A stretch of 64,000 bases of DNA from Pezicula radicicola (lineage: Eukaryota; Ascomycota; Leotiomycetes; Helotiales; Dermateaceae): the NCBI GenBank assembly GCA_003008705.1, contig PDUO01000006.1, positions 319,295-383,294 of the forward strand, given 5' to 3'. Each line of letters starts with the position of its first letter. The stretch's first letter is position 1. The notes under the pieces were generated by a model. That model did no database searches, was not told the DNA's origin, and was given only the letters and a program-made list of their open reading frames with translations. Both the position numbers and the translations under genes were made by a program. This document shows positions 32,463 through 44,408 of this stretch, one piece after another.

Positions 32463-35369
32463 TCAAAACAAATCCCTCATATGCTTATAAAGCTCCTCCT
32501 CAGTACCATCTAAGCCCACATACCCCGAATTTGCCCCAGAATTCCCATTGCCATTAGAATGACCATTTGAATGACCATTAACTCCTTGCAACGCCATTTC
32601 AAAAAGATTCGTCATCTCATGACTCATTTGAAATCCATTCATTGGACTAACTCCTAATCCAGTATTGCCATTCCTCATCCCTCCGCCTCCATTCTCAAAA
32701 ATATTGGTATTTAGGCTTGAGATCTCATGACCGGCTAGACCGGCCATAGCAAGAGCAGCGCTAGAATGAGGATCTTCTCCCACTGAAGAACCGATTGTGT
32801 TTATACCATTGGAGTTAGATTGATTGTAATCTAATGCTAAACCAAGTTTTGGTCCTACTTCTTTTAATCCTTTGATTGTTCGCCAGAGACGTTTGCTGAC
32901 GAAGGATTTGTTGCTGAAGCCTTTTACGAGGTCGAGTGCCATGTAAAATTCGTCGCGGCAGAGAGAACTGAAATGGACGGGTGCATGGCAGCTTGCGAGG
33001 AATATCACTGCGAGGGCCGAGATGAGGAAGTAGTTGAAGCAAACTTGTTGTGCTCGGTAGATGTCGGATGTTTGGTTGAGATGAGTTAAAGCTCTAACGG
33101 TATCTTTTGCAAGCTCTACGACTGTGTTTGCTAAATCAGGATGTTCTTGGATTGATGAGGCAGAGTGTAGGACGGGGCGGTAAATTAGAATCCTCATTTG
33201 GTTGTTCCGTAGATAGAGAAGAATCTGAAGGCGGTGGATGGCTCGCGATGATGTTTGATTTTGAGTGGATGTGGGAAGCTGGAGTTGGGCTGGGATCGAC
33301 TTTTGCCACTGCAAAATTTGGTAGTCGAGATATCCAATCTCCTCAATATTGAGTGCTGGAGTTACTGCGGATGAGAAGGAAGAAATTGATTTCCAGACTT
33401 TAGAGCTAATACGGGAATAGGTAATCATTACGTTGAGATATGGAATACTGACATTCTAATGAAATTTTTAGTAACAGTATAAAGTCTTCGTCTTTGGGGA
33501 GCTTACAGGTTCAGGCAGGTTTGGATCTATGTCTGCGTCTTGCAAAGCAAAAGGCATTCCTGTACCAAAGCTCCACCGGCGGTCAAGAACATATATAGAC
33601 CAGAATAACTTGATAACATTTGATCTTTCCTCCTCATCTGTGACGGTCTTGAAAAGCGAATCCCGTCGATGTAGGCCCACCTCAATACACATTCGTGCAA
33701 CCTGACCAATGATACGCCAGGCTAAAGCTTCTTCATCGCAATGAAAGTGATATATGGCCTATGAATGAGCAAGTTAGTATAGGTCTTTCTCAAGAAGATG
33801 AAGTAAATTGTCAAAGACAGTTGTCCTAGTGTGCTTGATCTGTTATTCATCTTTGATGTTTGGATTTGACCAACTCAGCACATGGTTGAGGATTGGTGAA
33901 TTTTGTAGCAGGATAAGAAAATTCCAATCAAAACAAAGCAAACGGGCGCTGTGGTGTAACTGGTTAACACCCCAAGTCTGGTCTCGGCTGATGAGGAATT
34001 GGGTGGTTCGATTCCCGCTGGCGCCAAATCCATTTTTGCTTCTTTTGGGGAGAGGAGACTTGACAAAGAGAAATTTGATGCAGGTCCTTACCACAAGTAC
34101 CAAGAATGGCAAGTTCTTGATTTCAATGGCCTCACTATGCAGAATACGGTCCGCTACATCCTTTACGCTCTCGAACAGGCGATGTGCAGTCTCACTATTC
34201 CCACTGCCTTCAGTGGCCAAGGCACAAGCCAATACCATCTTTAGTATACAAGACTGCTCGTCTTTGATACCTTCTTGAGGTGCGCTGGTAGAGGCAAGGC
34301 CATTACGAAATGCTGCATCAACAAAATCATACAGATTTGTCCCATGTATGATCAACTGCTCAATGTTCACCACAGGATACATAAGCCCCATTTCCTCCTC
34401 GTATACCCGACAGAGACGGATCATTTCTTCTTTACTAAAAGACCATATGGGATCTCGACCTGGAGGGCCACCATCGCCAGTGACTAGGCCTGGCCGAGGC
34501 ATAGACCTCACAGGCGGAGAGGCGTGTGGTGTAGGCTCCTCAGTTGTCAGGCCTTCATCTCCCTCAACAAGGCTTGGATATCCCATATTATGCAGCGTGG
34601 TCTTTGCAACATCCAAGCTGAATGCCGAGCTAGTAGGCCCTCGAAATGATGTATGCTTCGGTGTCTGTCGGTACCTATGCATGGGCGAGATGGACTGCTG
34701 AGCTACTGAAGCTTGCGACACGGACAAAGACCTCTCTGACAGAGCAGGAAACCCAATCGACGAGTCGCCTGCTCGCAAGGCATTGAGGTTCGCATATAGA
34801 TTATCAACTTGTTCCTGGAGAGAGGAGAGCTGGGCGTTCATCTGCTTGAATTCTTCGGACTCCTTAAAGCCATTGGTACAGCAGTTCGGCGCATACTGGC
34901 ACTCGAGATTAAGGTTCCCACATCGGAGGCAAGGAGTATTGCCATTGCACTTGATCTTGCGCCGCTTACATTCGTTGCTATGCGATATCAATCAGTATCT
35001 ATCAATAAGGAGAAGCATCTTGACATGCGGAACCACCCCTCGTGGGTATTCCCCGGGTCCGTGGGAATGAAAGTTTTTCATGACAAAAGATCAAAACACA
35101 GGACATGGCGAGACATACCATGCGATTGATATGTAACGATTCCTCTTCGCTCTCGTTTGCGTGGTGCCATTGAGATTATTGTTGGCGCCGTCCTCGTCGC
35201 CTTTCCTCTTCTTTCCGCTCGCATTCCCTGTGTCCGCGGGGCTTTCCGTGCTGGAAGACTGCTGCTGCGGCTGTTGACCGTTCATGTCGATCAGACCCCC
35301 CGAAGTCAGGGGAATGGGCGATTCGGCGAGGTACTCGAGATCCGTGACTTGCGTTTCCAGGAGATTCAT
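32463..35369 (-). CDS. Zn2Cys6 transcription factor with fungal-specific regulatory domain
   Basis: Four exons (35119-35369, 34092-34977, 33507-33758, 32463-33455) give 793 residues. The binuclear zinc cluster has spacing CX2CX6CX5CX2CX6C (Cys84, 87, 94, 100, 103, 110); its first Cys codon is split across intron 1. A linker with a short coiled coil (LSSLQEQVDNLYANLNAL) follows. The regulatory domain shows the usual EEALAWRIIGQVARMCIEVGLH, RSNVIKLFWSIYVLDRRWSF and FALQDADIDPNLPEP blocks. The tail is Asn/Gly/His/Ser-rich (NGHSNGHSNGNGNSGANSG). ATG 35369 is chosen as start, but the frame stays open to 35510 with plausible protein, so an upstream exon is possible. Intron 3 is 333 bp, far longer than the others, because it contains a tRNA gene on the opposite strand. 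Target genes are unknown; the adjacent MFS gene is a candidate. Confidence 0.87.
33945..34026 (+). tRNA. tRNA-like gene inside intron 3 of the Zn2Cys6 gene, isotype uncertain
   Basis: The 82-nt segment has complementary acceptor arms (GGCGCTG and TGGCGCC, then A), a perfect A box (TGGTGTAACTGG) with D-stem GTGT/ACAC, a perfect B box (GGTTCGATTCC) and a TTTTT stop at 34033. The anticodon arm pairs perfectly (CCCAA/TTGGG) only if an intron of about 16 nt is assumed, which would place CTG (Gln) as anticodon. In that fold the T-stem and variable loop are too short, and with a standard T-stem two mismatches appear. It may therefore be an unusual functional tRNA or a recent pseudogene with intact promoter boxes. 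Confidence 0.55.
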
Positions 35370-36036
35370 AGTCACACTACCGGGGCCAGCTTTCGAGGAG
35401 TTGAAGGGCAGTTTACAGATTGATCCCCCATCAATGTACAAGTACCGTCCTTTCAAAGGCGGGGAAACATTACTTGCTTGAGATCCCTGTTCAAGTCCGG
35501 ATCTGCACACGTGACACGAGTGAGATGTGGAGCATCACCGCATGCTTCTTTAGACGTCTGTTAATTGGGTGTTGTGGTTGTCGGTGTAGTTCGGTTGAAA
35601 GAGGTTTAAGTGCAGGACTGAGAACAATACTGTTGGCTAAGCTCTCTAGTGGAACGAGTTTTAAGCCGAAGAGGAGGAGGCACTAAAGTAAATAAGAGCG
35701 AGCTTTTCTGCAGCTCTGATGATTAGTGATCAAGTAATATTGGCTTGTAAGAGATTCACTATATTACTCAGCCCAAGCGAGTTACTTGAGTCTTATCTCC
35801 CATATCATAATTATTAGCTATTTAAAATAATCTCTTAATAAAACGTCTTCGTATACTAACTCAGTAAAATCAAAATCATGAAAGTGCAGTACAATACCAG
35901 AGATTCACTTTCGAATTGTCTCCAACTGTACTGTTACTGCCGCTGTAGTTGCCACTGCTCAATCAGTAACTTATAAGCATCAACTGATCAGGTAACCACC
36001 TTAATCCCACAACACAACACCACACCATTACAATAC
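35370..36036. other. intergenic spacer with repeat-like segment
   Basis: 35717-35790 carries TTAGTGATCAAGTAAT and GAGTTACTTGAGTC, like the MITE at 54.7 kb. 35815-35837 matches 26730-26752 at all but one of 23 positions. The stretch 35370-35510 is open in frame with the Zn2Cys6 protein and could be an upstream coding or leader part. Confidence 0.45.
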
Positions 36037-37738
36037 CTAATAAGTAAACCTAAACTCCGGATGATCATCCCCCATATTCTCCAACTCCCTCGCACCCTCC
36101 GCAAACCTATAATCCCTCCCCCCTCTATCCCTCCTCGAATTCTCAGCCTTCAAACCCAAGAGAAATCCCGTACAAGCAAGTCCACACATCAGTAGCATAG
36201 CCAAGCTAACTCCATAGCCCACAGGATACCGAGGACTTTGGTTAGTTATAAAGATATTGGATGCGACAATACCACCGAGATTACCGATACCAATTTGTAT
36301 TGCGACAGATGCTGATCGTTTGTAATGACCTGCTACGTTGTTGGCGAGCCATACCCATGCTCTACACCGCCACGCTATTAGTTTATGTGCGATGGTTGAG
36401 AGGAGAGATGAGAAGAAAAGAGGACTTACACAGGTTGTGTCATAAAACCACCAGTAGTAACCAAAAAACAAGCAAAATACTTAACGCCAGTCGCCACCCT
36501 ATTCTGACACAACAGAATAATATAACCAATAGTACCAACAACAACACCAGCAATAGTAAACCCATAACGATGCTTTAGTCTATCCGTTGTCCAAGCCACT
36601 ATCAAAGCAACAACAGAAGCAACAATGAAGATGGGAATACTCCGAACCTGACTCGCAGCAGCTGTAAATCCCATCTCCTGAATAATAGTAGGAATGAAGA
36701 AATTCGTCGCGTATCCGGTATTAACAACACCCATATAGATAATCCCGCCAACCCAAATCTTCCAATCCCCAAAGATCCTCCTCGAACTCCTCGCGTCTAG
36801 ACGATCCATCTTGCCAATCCCACCCATATCAAGCGCAAGCCGCCGAACAAGCAAAGCACGCTCAGAATCTGAGAGAAAAGTGGCGGATTCAGGCCAATCG
36901 ACAACTAAGAATTTGAAAGTAATGGAAACAACAACAGTTACCAATCCCTCAATAATAAAAATCCATCGCCATCCACTGTATCCTCCCACACCATTCATGT
37001 GCGCCAACCCATAAGCCAACAATCCTCCGAAAGCACCGGCCAGAATACTAGCGCAAAAGAATACACTCAAACGCCATTGTAACTCATACCGTTTATAATA
37101 CATACTAATAACATAAACAGCGCCGGGCACAAATCCAGCTTCAAAGATTCCGAGCAAGAAACGGAGGGCGACGAGTTGGGAAAAGGTGTGGACGAGTCCT
37201 TCGCAGATGGTGATAACCCCCCAGAAGAACATGATGCCGCAAAGCCAGGTCGACGGTAAGATACGAAAGTAGCGGAGGAGGAGATTAGAAGGGACTTCGA
37301 AGAGGATGTATCTACCACTTATTGTTAGTTTCGAGTTCATTGTGAATTAGCGAGTCAATTTGAGTGGCAACAGGGTTTAGTTATTCATGGGCTTAATAGC
37401 AACCGAACAACAGCGGACCAGATTGAAATCTCAAGAGAAACTTACGGGATGAAGAATATAAAAAGCGCAATATTATAATCCTGACCCACCATTTTCAACT
37501 CCTTCGTCATCCCCTGGATTTTCGCATTCCCAATATTAACACGGTCCACAAAGGCAAGAAGGAAGAGGATTGTAAGAGGAGGAACAACCCGGACATCTAT
37601 TTTCCAGAGGAGTTTCTTCTCAAGAATGGGGTCGATGGTATCCAGCTCCTCAGAAGTTTGCTTGGGTCCATCTTTATGGTGCGCACTTGCGACTTTCTCG
37701 TCGATTGGTACCACCGCTGGGACAATTGGACCGGTCAT
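36037..37738 (-). CDS. MFS transporter, anion:cation symporter (ACS) type
   Basis: Three exons (37446-37738, 36430-37311, 36037-36361) give 499 residues. TM1 carries FLLAFVDRVNIGNAKIQGM with the D-R-x-N-I-G-N motif. The second exon holds EVPSNLLLRYF, the LRFLLGIFEAGFVPGAVYVI motif of TM4 and GWRWIFIIEG at TM6. The C-terminal half has the AWVWLANNVAGHYKRSASVA loop and GGIVASNIFITNQSPRYPVG, both diagnostic of fungal ACS transporters. About twelve spans are expected at the plasma membrane, importing organic acids or vitamins such as nicotinate or pantothenate with protons. Its tail is short and charged. It lies next to, and in the same orientation as, a DAO-type oxidase and the Zn2Cys6 regulator, a layout often seen in small catabolic modules. 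Confidence 0.88.
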
Positions 37739-38183
37739 CTTTGACGTGGAGATGAGAATGAAAATTTTGAAGTAACGTGCAGAGAACGGACGTAGAGTAA
37801 TTATGTGGTGAAGAAGTATTTATTAACTCTTCGGGGTGTCTTTGGTCTGCACTCGCAGTGGCATTTGGGATTTTATTACCTCGATGCATGAAGATTACCA
37901 TGCATGCAGGTAAAAAAAAACATTTGGCTTTTCCGATATGATTCGCACGCCTGTTGACCAGAAAGGACCGACTACTATGCGTAGAGGAGGCTAACGTAAG
38001 ATTGTAGGGATCGTGAGGATGTGCAGAGTCTGCTTTACAAGGTTCAGATAATACCTCGGCTTGACCAATGACTGATTGGCTCTAGAAATTCATTGTACAA
38101 AAGGTACTCAGTAGCCGAGCGTGTTAGGACCTAAAGACTTTGTGAAGCTTGAATGAGCTCTTAGTAGATGGAAGATATACGTA
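37739..38183. other. intergenic spacer
   Basis: Promoter of the ACS transporter and 3' flank of the FAD oxidase. A nine-A run near 37912 is the only simple repeat. Nothing else seen. Confidence 0.5.
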
Positions 38184-39673
38184 TCATAGCTTTGCCTTGA
38201 CATCCAGTCTAGGCGGGACCGTGTGCAACCTTCCTTTAAACTGAACACCGAGTCTGTCTTCCTTCACCTTGAACGCTTCTGGGAACCAACTTGTGACATC
38301 CTCTCTATGCATCATCTTGACAAGAGCAAGAGCACTCCTATAGCACAAGACCATACCATGACCTTGAAATGATACACTCGCCCAGAGTCCTTTTTCTCCA
38401 GGAATCTCTCCCACGAACGGAAACCCATCGCTACTGTATCCCATGACGCCTGTCCATTCTTTGCGGATCCTTCCATCAACATGATCGTCACCCCATCCGG
38501 CCTCGCCAAAATATCGTGCTGTAGTTCCGGTCAGATATTTTGAGTTGATTGGATTTATTTCTGTGTCGTCTGTATTTCCGTACTCAGATAATCCACCGTC
38601 AGGAAGCTTCAGTAGTCCGCCGCCAATCACAATGTCTCCTTCGAATTTGCTGCCTTTCGGCCTTGGAATCATGTATTCGTACCCATCGGCATAGATGAAG
38701 CTGTAAGTAACCCCGAGGCCTTCAGCGGGCTGCTTGCTGCCTGGGCGATGGGCGGTGATCTGACCTCTTAATGGCACAATCACGCCTTGGAATCTCTTCT
38801 CCAAAAATGCTGTGTATCCATTGGTCGCCAGTACCACCTTTTTAGCTTTGATGACTCCTTTCGACGTTTCAGCCGTCCATAATCCATCAGTTCCCTTCTT
38901 GACACTAAGCGCCGGTGTGTTGGTGTACAATTGCAATCCCTTCTTTAGACACATTTTTAAAACCCCGATTACAAACTTGTATGCGCTAAGACTTCCCGCG
39001 AAGTAGCTTACGCTACCGACCGGTTTCTCGCCTTTGACATGGAATTTCTTCACTGTCTCGTCGGAGTCCCAGAACTCATATCGCGCTGCATCGTCGAGAT
39101 CGTCTGGCATAGCTTTCCGCATCGCTTCTACTGCCTTATGTGCAGCATCCCATTGTGCGTGATCGTAGATGATATCAACTGTATCGCCGCTGTATAGATC
39201 ACAGTCGATGTTATGGGCTCTGGAAAAAACATGCACATCGATTATGTTCTGGTACTCGAGGCGGGCAATCTTGACCGCTTGATCAACGCCAAGTTTAGAG
39301 GAACTATCGAGGAAGGATTTGTACGAGGCTGCTTTGGTATGACCACCTATTCTTTCACGTCAGCCTCAATGTTACTTGCTTGAATGACTGAATAATTGAT
39401 GCGCGGAAAGACGTGCATACCATTTCTGCCCGTAGCACCAGAGCAAGCTTGCCTTGCCTCAAGCATCACCACATCCTTTGCTCCCTTCTCCAAGAGACCC
39501 CAAGCGATGCATGCTCCCGAAATCCCACTGCCAATAATGACGGTTTCCGCCGTCTCCGGAACCCTTTCTGCACTCAAAAAGTCCGCAACTTCAACATCAG
39601 GTGGATCTTGCCAGTAGCTGATTGTGGGGTTGGCTCGTGGGGGTGTTACGGGAATGGCAGCGCGTTTCTCCAT
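38184..39673 (-). CDS. FAD-dependent amine/amino-acid oxidase (DAO family)
   Basis: Two exons (39421-39673 and 38184-39346; intron 39347-39420) give 471 residues. The FAD-binding motif is VIIGSGISGACIAWGLLEKG (about 45-64), followed by ARQACSGATGRNGGH split over the splice. The DAO substrate half includes VVLATNGYTAFLEKRFQGV, PLRGQITAHRPG and, near the end, RKEWTGVMGYSSDGFPFVGE and SFQGHGMVLCY, which complete FAD binding. Fungal proteins of this kind resemble gamma-glutamylputrescine and sarcosine oxidases, so a small amine or N-methyl amino acid is the likely substrate; hydrogen peroxide would be a product. There is no obvious peroxisomal tripeptide, since the C-terminus is AKL, which is only a weak PTS1-like end. 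The neighbouring ACS transporter may supply the substrate (inference). Confidence 0.88.
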
Positions 39674-40394
39674 CTTGCTTCCGTTCTGCTGTTGAAGAAG
39701 AATAGAAAATGCTGAGGTTAGGTGAATTGAAATACAGAAGTTTGCCGGGGGATGAGTGGGATAATGGAATAGAGTTACGGCTCTGCCGTGAAATTGGTCG
39801 AGTACCTACATTTTGGGCGGGATAGTTGTTTACCTACCTTGAGAGGTGATAGCTGAGATACCAAGGGTGGGAGGTTGGACATACTGCGTTGGGCAATTTC
39901 TGGCCTAGCCACTAGCGTGCTTTTACCCACAGAGCCTTATCACGGCTTTCTCCAGCTTTCCACAAACAACTCCAGCCTCTTTCCGACTCTACTTTTTCGC
40001 AGGGCGGAACGACTACGCCCTGTTGTGAAGATTGCGTCGAAGATCTCGAGTACTGATTTTTACTCTGAGGATGAGAGACGAAACTACTTTACCGCAGAAA
40101 TCATGGAGAGAAGGATTGGTCAAGCTTCCAACGGCGCAGCACATTCAGGACCGATTGATGAGAAATTGTCAGATTCCAGCAAAGTTGCTATCTTACAGCC
40201 AGTCAAAAGGAGCGCACCAGCCATAGAGGCAACAATATCGCCGGAAAAAGGATCCTCTCCATGCCATCCATGAGTCCATAGGCAACCTGCCTGGAACACC
40301 TATCGCCATAACCATCATCCAATGATAGTTGTCTAACAAGCTCTAGTCCAGTCTGACATGCAGAGGGACATTATAAAGCACTTACACAAAGAGC
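39674..40394. other. intergenic spacer with an unsupported frame
   Basis: A plus-strand frame at 39875-40273 encodes up to 132 residues (for example SEDERRNYFTAEIMERRIGQ) but lacks an ATG near its beginning; the first in-frame ATG is at about 40101. No family is recognised, so it is not called a gene. Confidence 0.4.
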
Positions 40395-41216
40395 TTATGC
40401 TGCTGCCTCTTCCTCCTTGGCCTTCTTCTTGCTCTTCTTCGATGTGCTTACGTTACTAACACCCGCACTCTTCTTGCAATGAACAACAAGTCTTGTCCAT
40501 GACTCTTCTTTGTCCCATTCGAAACCTGCTAGGTATGGGTTCTCAAGTTCATCATCCGCCTATGAGAAAGGGGAAATGTTAGCCGAGGCTGCCGGGAGCT
40601 ATTACAAATGGCAATGTTCTGAAAGCAACAGGATACAATCGACGAGACAAAACGCACCTTCTTTCGATACTGTTTGTGGATTGCGTCTAACGCATCCTTG
40701 ATTGTTACTCCCTTGAGGTTCCGAGCCGTTACCTCCAGTCCCAGTGGGAAGTGTAGGTCAATCTTCTTGACTGGCGGTGTTGTGAGCATCTTCTTGAGGT
40801 AGTCCTTCTCTTCTACAGTGTTTACAGATTTATTGATCTGCCTGCAACACAACCAAATGTCAGTTAGAGCTCAGGCGAAGACCAATGAAAATGCGGGGTA
40901 GCATGAGGTGATTAGGAATAGGTAACGCACCAATTCAGTTTCTGTGTTTCCGGTGCTATCTGGAGCTCCGTTCCCTCCTTCTCTATGTCAAGATCAGCTC
41001 CCATTGCTTATTGGAGAAGGAAATGAGGGCAGGGCATAATGGCCGGAAGTCCGGCAGCCAGCAGACTATAGGTGACATACCTAGATCTAAGATGTTGTAC
41101 ACGCCGGGAACGCTTGAGCTTGCTCTCCGCTTGTCTTTGGGAGGGCTTCCTGAGACACCTTGGACGGCAGAGTCGACCTTCGTGAGAGGTGTTGGGATGT
41201 CCATATCGGCAGACAT
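40395..41216 (-). CDS. DUF6699-like fungal protein
   Basis: Four exons (41081-41216, 40931-40982, 40658-40841, 40395-40559) give 178 residues. After a polar head of about 45 residues comes VYNILDLEKEGTELQI, then LNWQINKSVNTVEEKDYLKK and DLHFPLGLEVTARNLKGVTI. The core ends with DALDAIHKQYRKKADDEL and GFEWDKEESWTRLVVHCKK, followed by a strongly basic and acidic tail (STSKKSKKKAKEEEAAA). The alternation of beta strands and one helix fits the DUF6699 fold of fungal unknowns; I am moderately sure of that assignment. The tail resembles a nuclear localisation or nucleic-acid-binding region. No function is known. Confidence 0.75.
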
Positions 41217-43222
41217 GATGGGATAGTTGATTGGTTCTTACTTGTGTTGGGGCAAGTAAGGCTATATCTCACGAGTGGTATCGCAAGATATGATTGATTG
41301 AAGGAGCTTTTTAAAGCTTTGAAGTTTGTGTTGATGATTGTTGGTCAGGTACGATGCAGGAAGAGGTCAAGATTGATGGGAAAGAAGGAGTAGAAGAGGG
41401 GGAGGAGAAGGGTCATGATGGCGAGATAGGCTGAGTGAGTGGTTTCAGGGCGGGGTCAGGTCATGCTCGAAGCTGATTGATTCACCAGCTGATTGCCTGA
41501 TGCAGAGTCGCGTGATGGGAAGCTATCCTTTAAGCGAGCCTGTTAGAGCGCCGCCACAGACGCCGCTACGTCAGAATATCTGGGGTAACGTGGGGAAAAG
41601 CTGCCCCACTATTCAACGACAACGAAGTCCTTTGTTTGACCCTGAGTGTTACAGGATCATTTCCCCTTTGATGCGCAACAAGCAAGCATCAATTGCTGCT
41701 ATGATATGTCGTCTTGCTAGAATCAAGATTGGTGTTGTATGGAAGCATACTGACGAACTCGTGAACTTCATGTTGCCGCTCCCGGAATGCATGGCGAGAT
41801 GCATGGCGTGAGGGGTCAAATGACTCAGGGGCTTACGAAGAGTATTGGAACGGAAACTTTAAGCAACCACCAGCCTGCCTGCAACTGCTGATTGCTACCA
41901 AAAGCGTCAATGCTTTCAAAACACCACTCTGTATCACCCAATTATATCAATGAGATGGACGTTCTAAAGTTGCGTCATGCCGGCTCTGAGCCTCTGATGC
42001 AGGGTACACTCTCGGCAGCAATCGTATGGTGCAGTCCCGGCTGCGGCTGTAATGCAAGGCTACGAAAGGCACGTCTGTTGTTGATGCTCGCTATCAAGTC
42101 GTGGTGCCACTTCGAGAACGGCATTTGGGCAACTGTATGCGGAGAGTCGAGAAGAGGCACAGACGAAAGAACCCGGGAGTTTGGTAGCGAAGCTATGAAG
42201 TCCTCAGAAAAGATGAAGCATTGCAGCACCTTGGTATAGTAATTACCTATTATTTACTTTGTTAGTTATCGATTCCGTTCGAAATCTGCAGCAAGGCGAG
42301 AAGATGTGGGAGTTTGATTTGCTAATCCAGCAGTCCTATTAAGGTATATAGGAACGGTATTTACAATGGTCCAGAGCTGGCTTGTATGTATTTGTGGGCA
42401 TATAATAAATAAATAAGGATATGGCAAAAATAACGCGTTGATGGGTAGCAGAATTTCAATCAACAGTGAGAGTCATAGAGGGTTTGGAATTTCGTTTGAG
42501 TAAAAACTCGTTCATTCAGCTCAGCAAAATGGAATGTCATGAAGCATCTAGAAATGAAGAGAAGGCCACATAAAGATACCAGTGGGTGGTAGAGTTAATT
42601 AAGGCAACGACAAAAATAGTAGACTAACTGGCTATGTAACACTAAACAAATCTAGATAAATTTGAACGAATATCTCTAAAGAAGAACAAAGGAAAATACT
42701 AAATGACAAGGGCGACAGACCTGACAAGTAAATTGTTTAGCTCTCTACTCTCCTAGCAGAGGCTTAATATTAACAAAGTAGTTTCCTACTAGTCTCGTAG
42801 TATGCATAGGTTTACAAGTAAATAGATGTTATATTACACTAGTTGGTAGACCACCTTCCCCAAGGCTATATACTTGTCACACGCCTTGTCGGAGTTAAAG
42901 TTGGTAGCCGACTGCACGTATGCACATGTTCCGAACGGAAACTCCTTGTGTTGGAAATAGGAGAATATATTAACAAATATATAGTTTAGAAGTTAATAGA
43001 GAATTACTTGATTTCTATAGGCATAAAAATAAGACTATATATATATATATACAAAAGAGAGTAAGTAGTAAATTATACACAAATAGCTTATATAATATAA
43101 GAGAAAAGCTTAGAAACTAACTACTAAAGTAATACTATCGGGGTATCTATGGCATGAACTGAATATTGGTAGGATTTGCGATTTCTGAAATAGATGACAA
43201 TACCGCTATATTTGGCAACACC
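41217..43222. other. intergenic region, AT-rich to the right
   Basis: 41500-42240 has short overlapping frames without support. 42600-43150 is AT-rich with an (AT)n microsatellite at about 43033-43050. Nothing recognisable. Confidence 0.5.
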
Positions 43223-43600
43223 TTAGGCGGTCTTGAATCCCTTCTGCTCTAGGAATTTCCGGGTTATGCTCTTCTTGTCTGAGGCGTTTCGGATCATATT
43301 CTCATAATGAATATACAGGTTGCCACGAGCAAGCTGAAATCTATAGTGATACTCCACTTCCGGGTCTGTAGCCACTTGACGAACTCGCGAGTGCGGGTGG
43401 TCATGGTGGGGAGACCAAGGTCTTTGGACACGGCGTCGACATTGACGTTCAGGTGCAACTGCGGGTCACGCGAAGCACGAGGCGATGCAGATGCTACCTC
43501 TTATGAGGCAACCTCCTCCTCATCGTCCTTATCAAGCTCGGCTTTCTTCTTTGTCTGATATACACAGTCTTCCTTCAACTTCGTCTTGCTACACATATAA
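43223..43600 (-). pseudogene. decayed C-terminal gene fragment
   Basis: On minus, one frame gives KTKLKEDCVYQTKKKAELD, an acidic run and a stop, then resumes as DAVSKDLGLPTMTTRTREFV and KWLQT. A +1 shift then continues as PEVEYHYRFQLARGNLYIHY and NMIRNASDKKSITRKFLEQK, ending KGFKTA and a stop at 43223-43225. The codon structure is coding-like throughout and GC content exceeds that of the flanks, but one in-frame stop and one frameshift break it. No short intron explains the shift. The family is not recognised. Confidence 0.45.
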
Positions 43601-43789
43601 AATTAATAGGCACTCAGAAGCGAGCAAAAGTCCCGAATAGTGTCCTAAGCGAGATTCTAGAATGGCTCCACAACACCTCTCCCTTCTCTCAAGCATCATT
43701 AACCCCTTCTTTCCCCCCAAAGCAACCAAACTAAGCCAAAAAAAAAAGGGAGGGGGAAAGGGAGGGGGGGAGGAATAATCCCAAAAGAT

Positions 43790-43892
43790 TGCATTCTCCG
43801 GGAATCGAACCCGGGGCTAGCCCATATTATTGTTGTTACTCATTGAAGAGTATTACTGGCAAGGGCTAATTTTACCACTAAACCAAGAATGC
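43790..43892 (-). tRNA. tRNA-Gly(GCC) with intron
   Basis: Acceptor GCATTCT pairs with AGAATGC, then A. The D-arm is GGTTTAGTGG and the anticodon stem is AGCCC/GGGCT with loop TT-GCC-A. The T-arm CCGGG-TTCGATT-CCCGG pairs perfectly. An intron of about 32 nt lies one base 3' of the anticodon, as is standard, and a TTTT stop follows. Intron-bearing tRNA-Gly(GCC) is known in filamentous fungi. Confidence 0.95.
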
Positions 43893-44408
43893 TGTTTGTT
43901 TTTGTTGTTTGTTGAAGGTATTCTGCTTATTTGAATATTTATTTATTGTAGGGTGTTTGTGGGTTTTACTAAGTGGAGACATAGACCTTGGGATGGTGGG
44001 TGACCATTTATTTTTTGATTGAGCTAGACGAGCTGTATTGTAAGAAGTTTCATTGATTGATTGGTTCAGTTAAGTGGTTTTGTATTCGAAATAGATAGAT
44101 CACAGGTTTATTAATAAGTTGTGGTGCTTCTTGACTGCTTTATATGAAGATCTGAACAGGGAGATATTAAGCGACTAGAGTACACGTACATTAACAGTTG
44201 TACTGAACTTCTTCATTTAGGTGAAACCAATGTATCAGGCTGTAATTAATCACAAGCTCACTCTATAAAGTTTCAGTGTGGTGGGGTCTCTAGATCTTGG
44301 GAGAGAGTGGAACAATACAACTAAATTTTATGAAGAACAAATTATCTATTTTCCTTAACACATAAATGTCCTGTATTCCATAACTCTCATCATAGCTGCA
44401 TCCATTGA
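43893..44408. other. intergenic spacer
   Basis: tRNA upstream side and 3' flank of the P450 gene. No gene or repeat seen. Confidence 0.5.
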
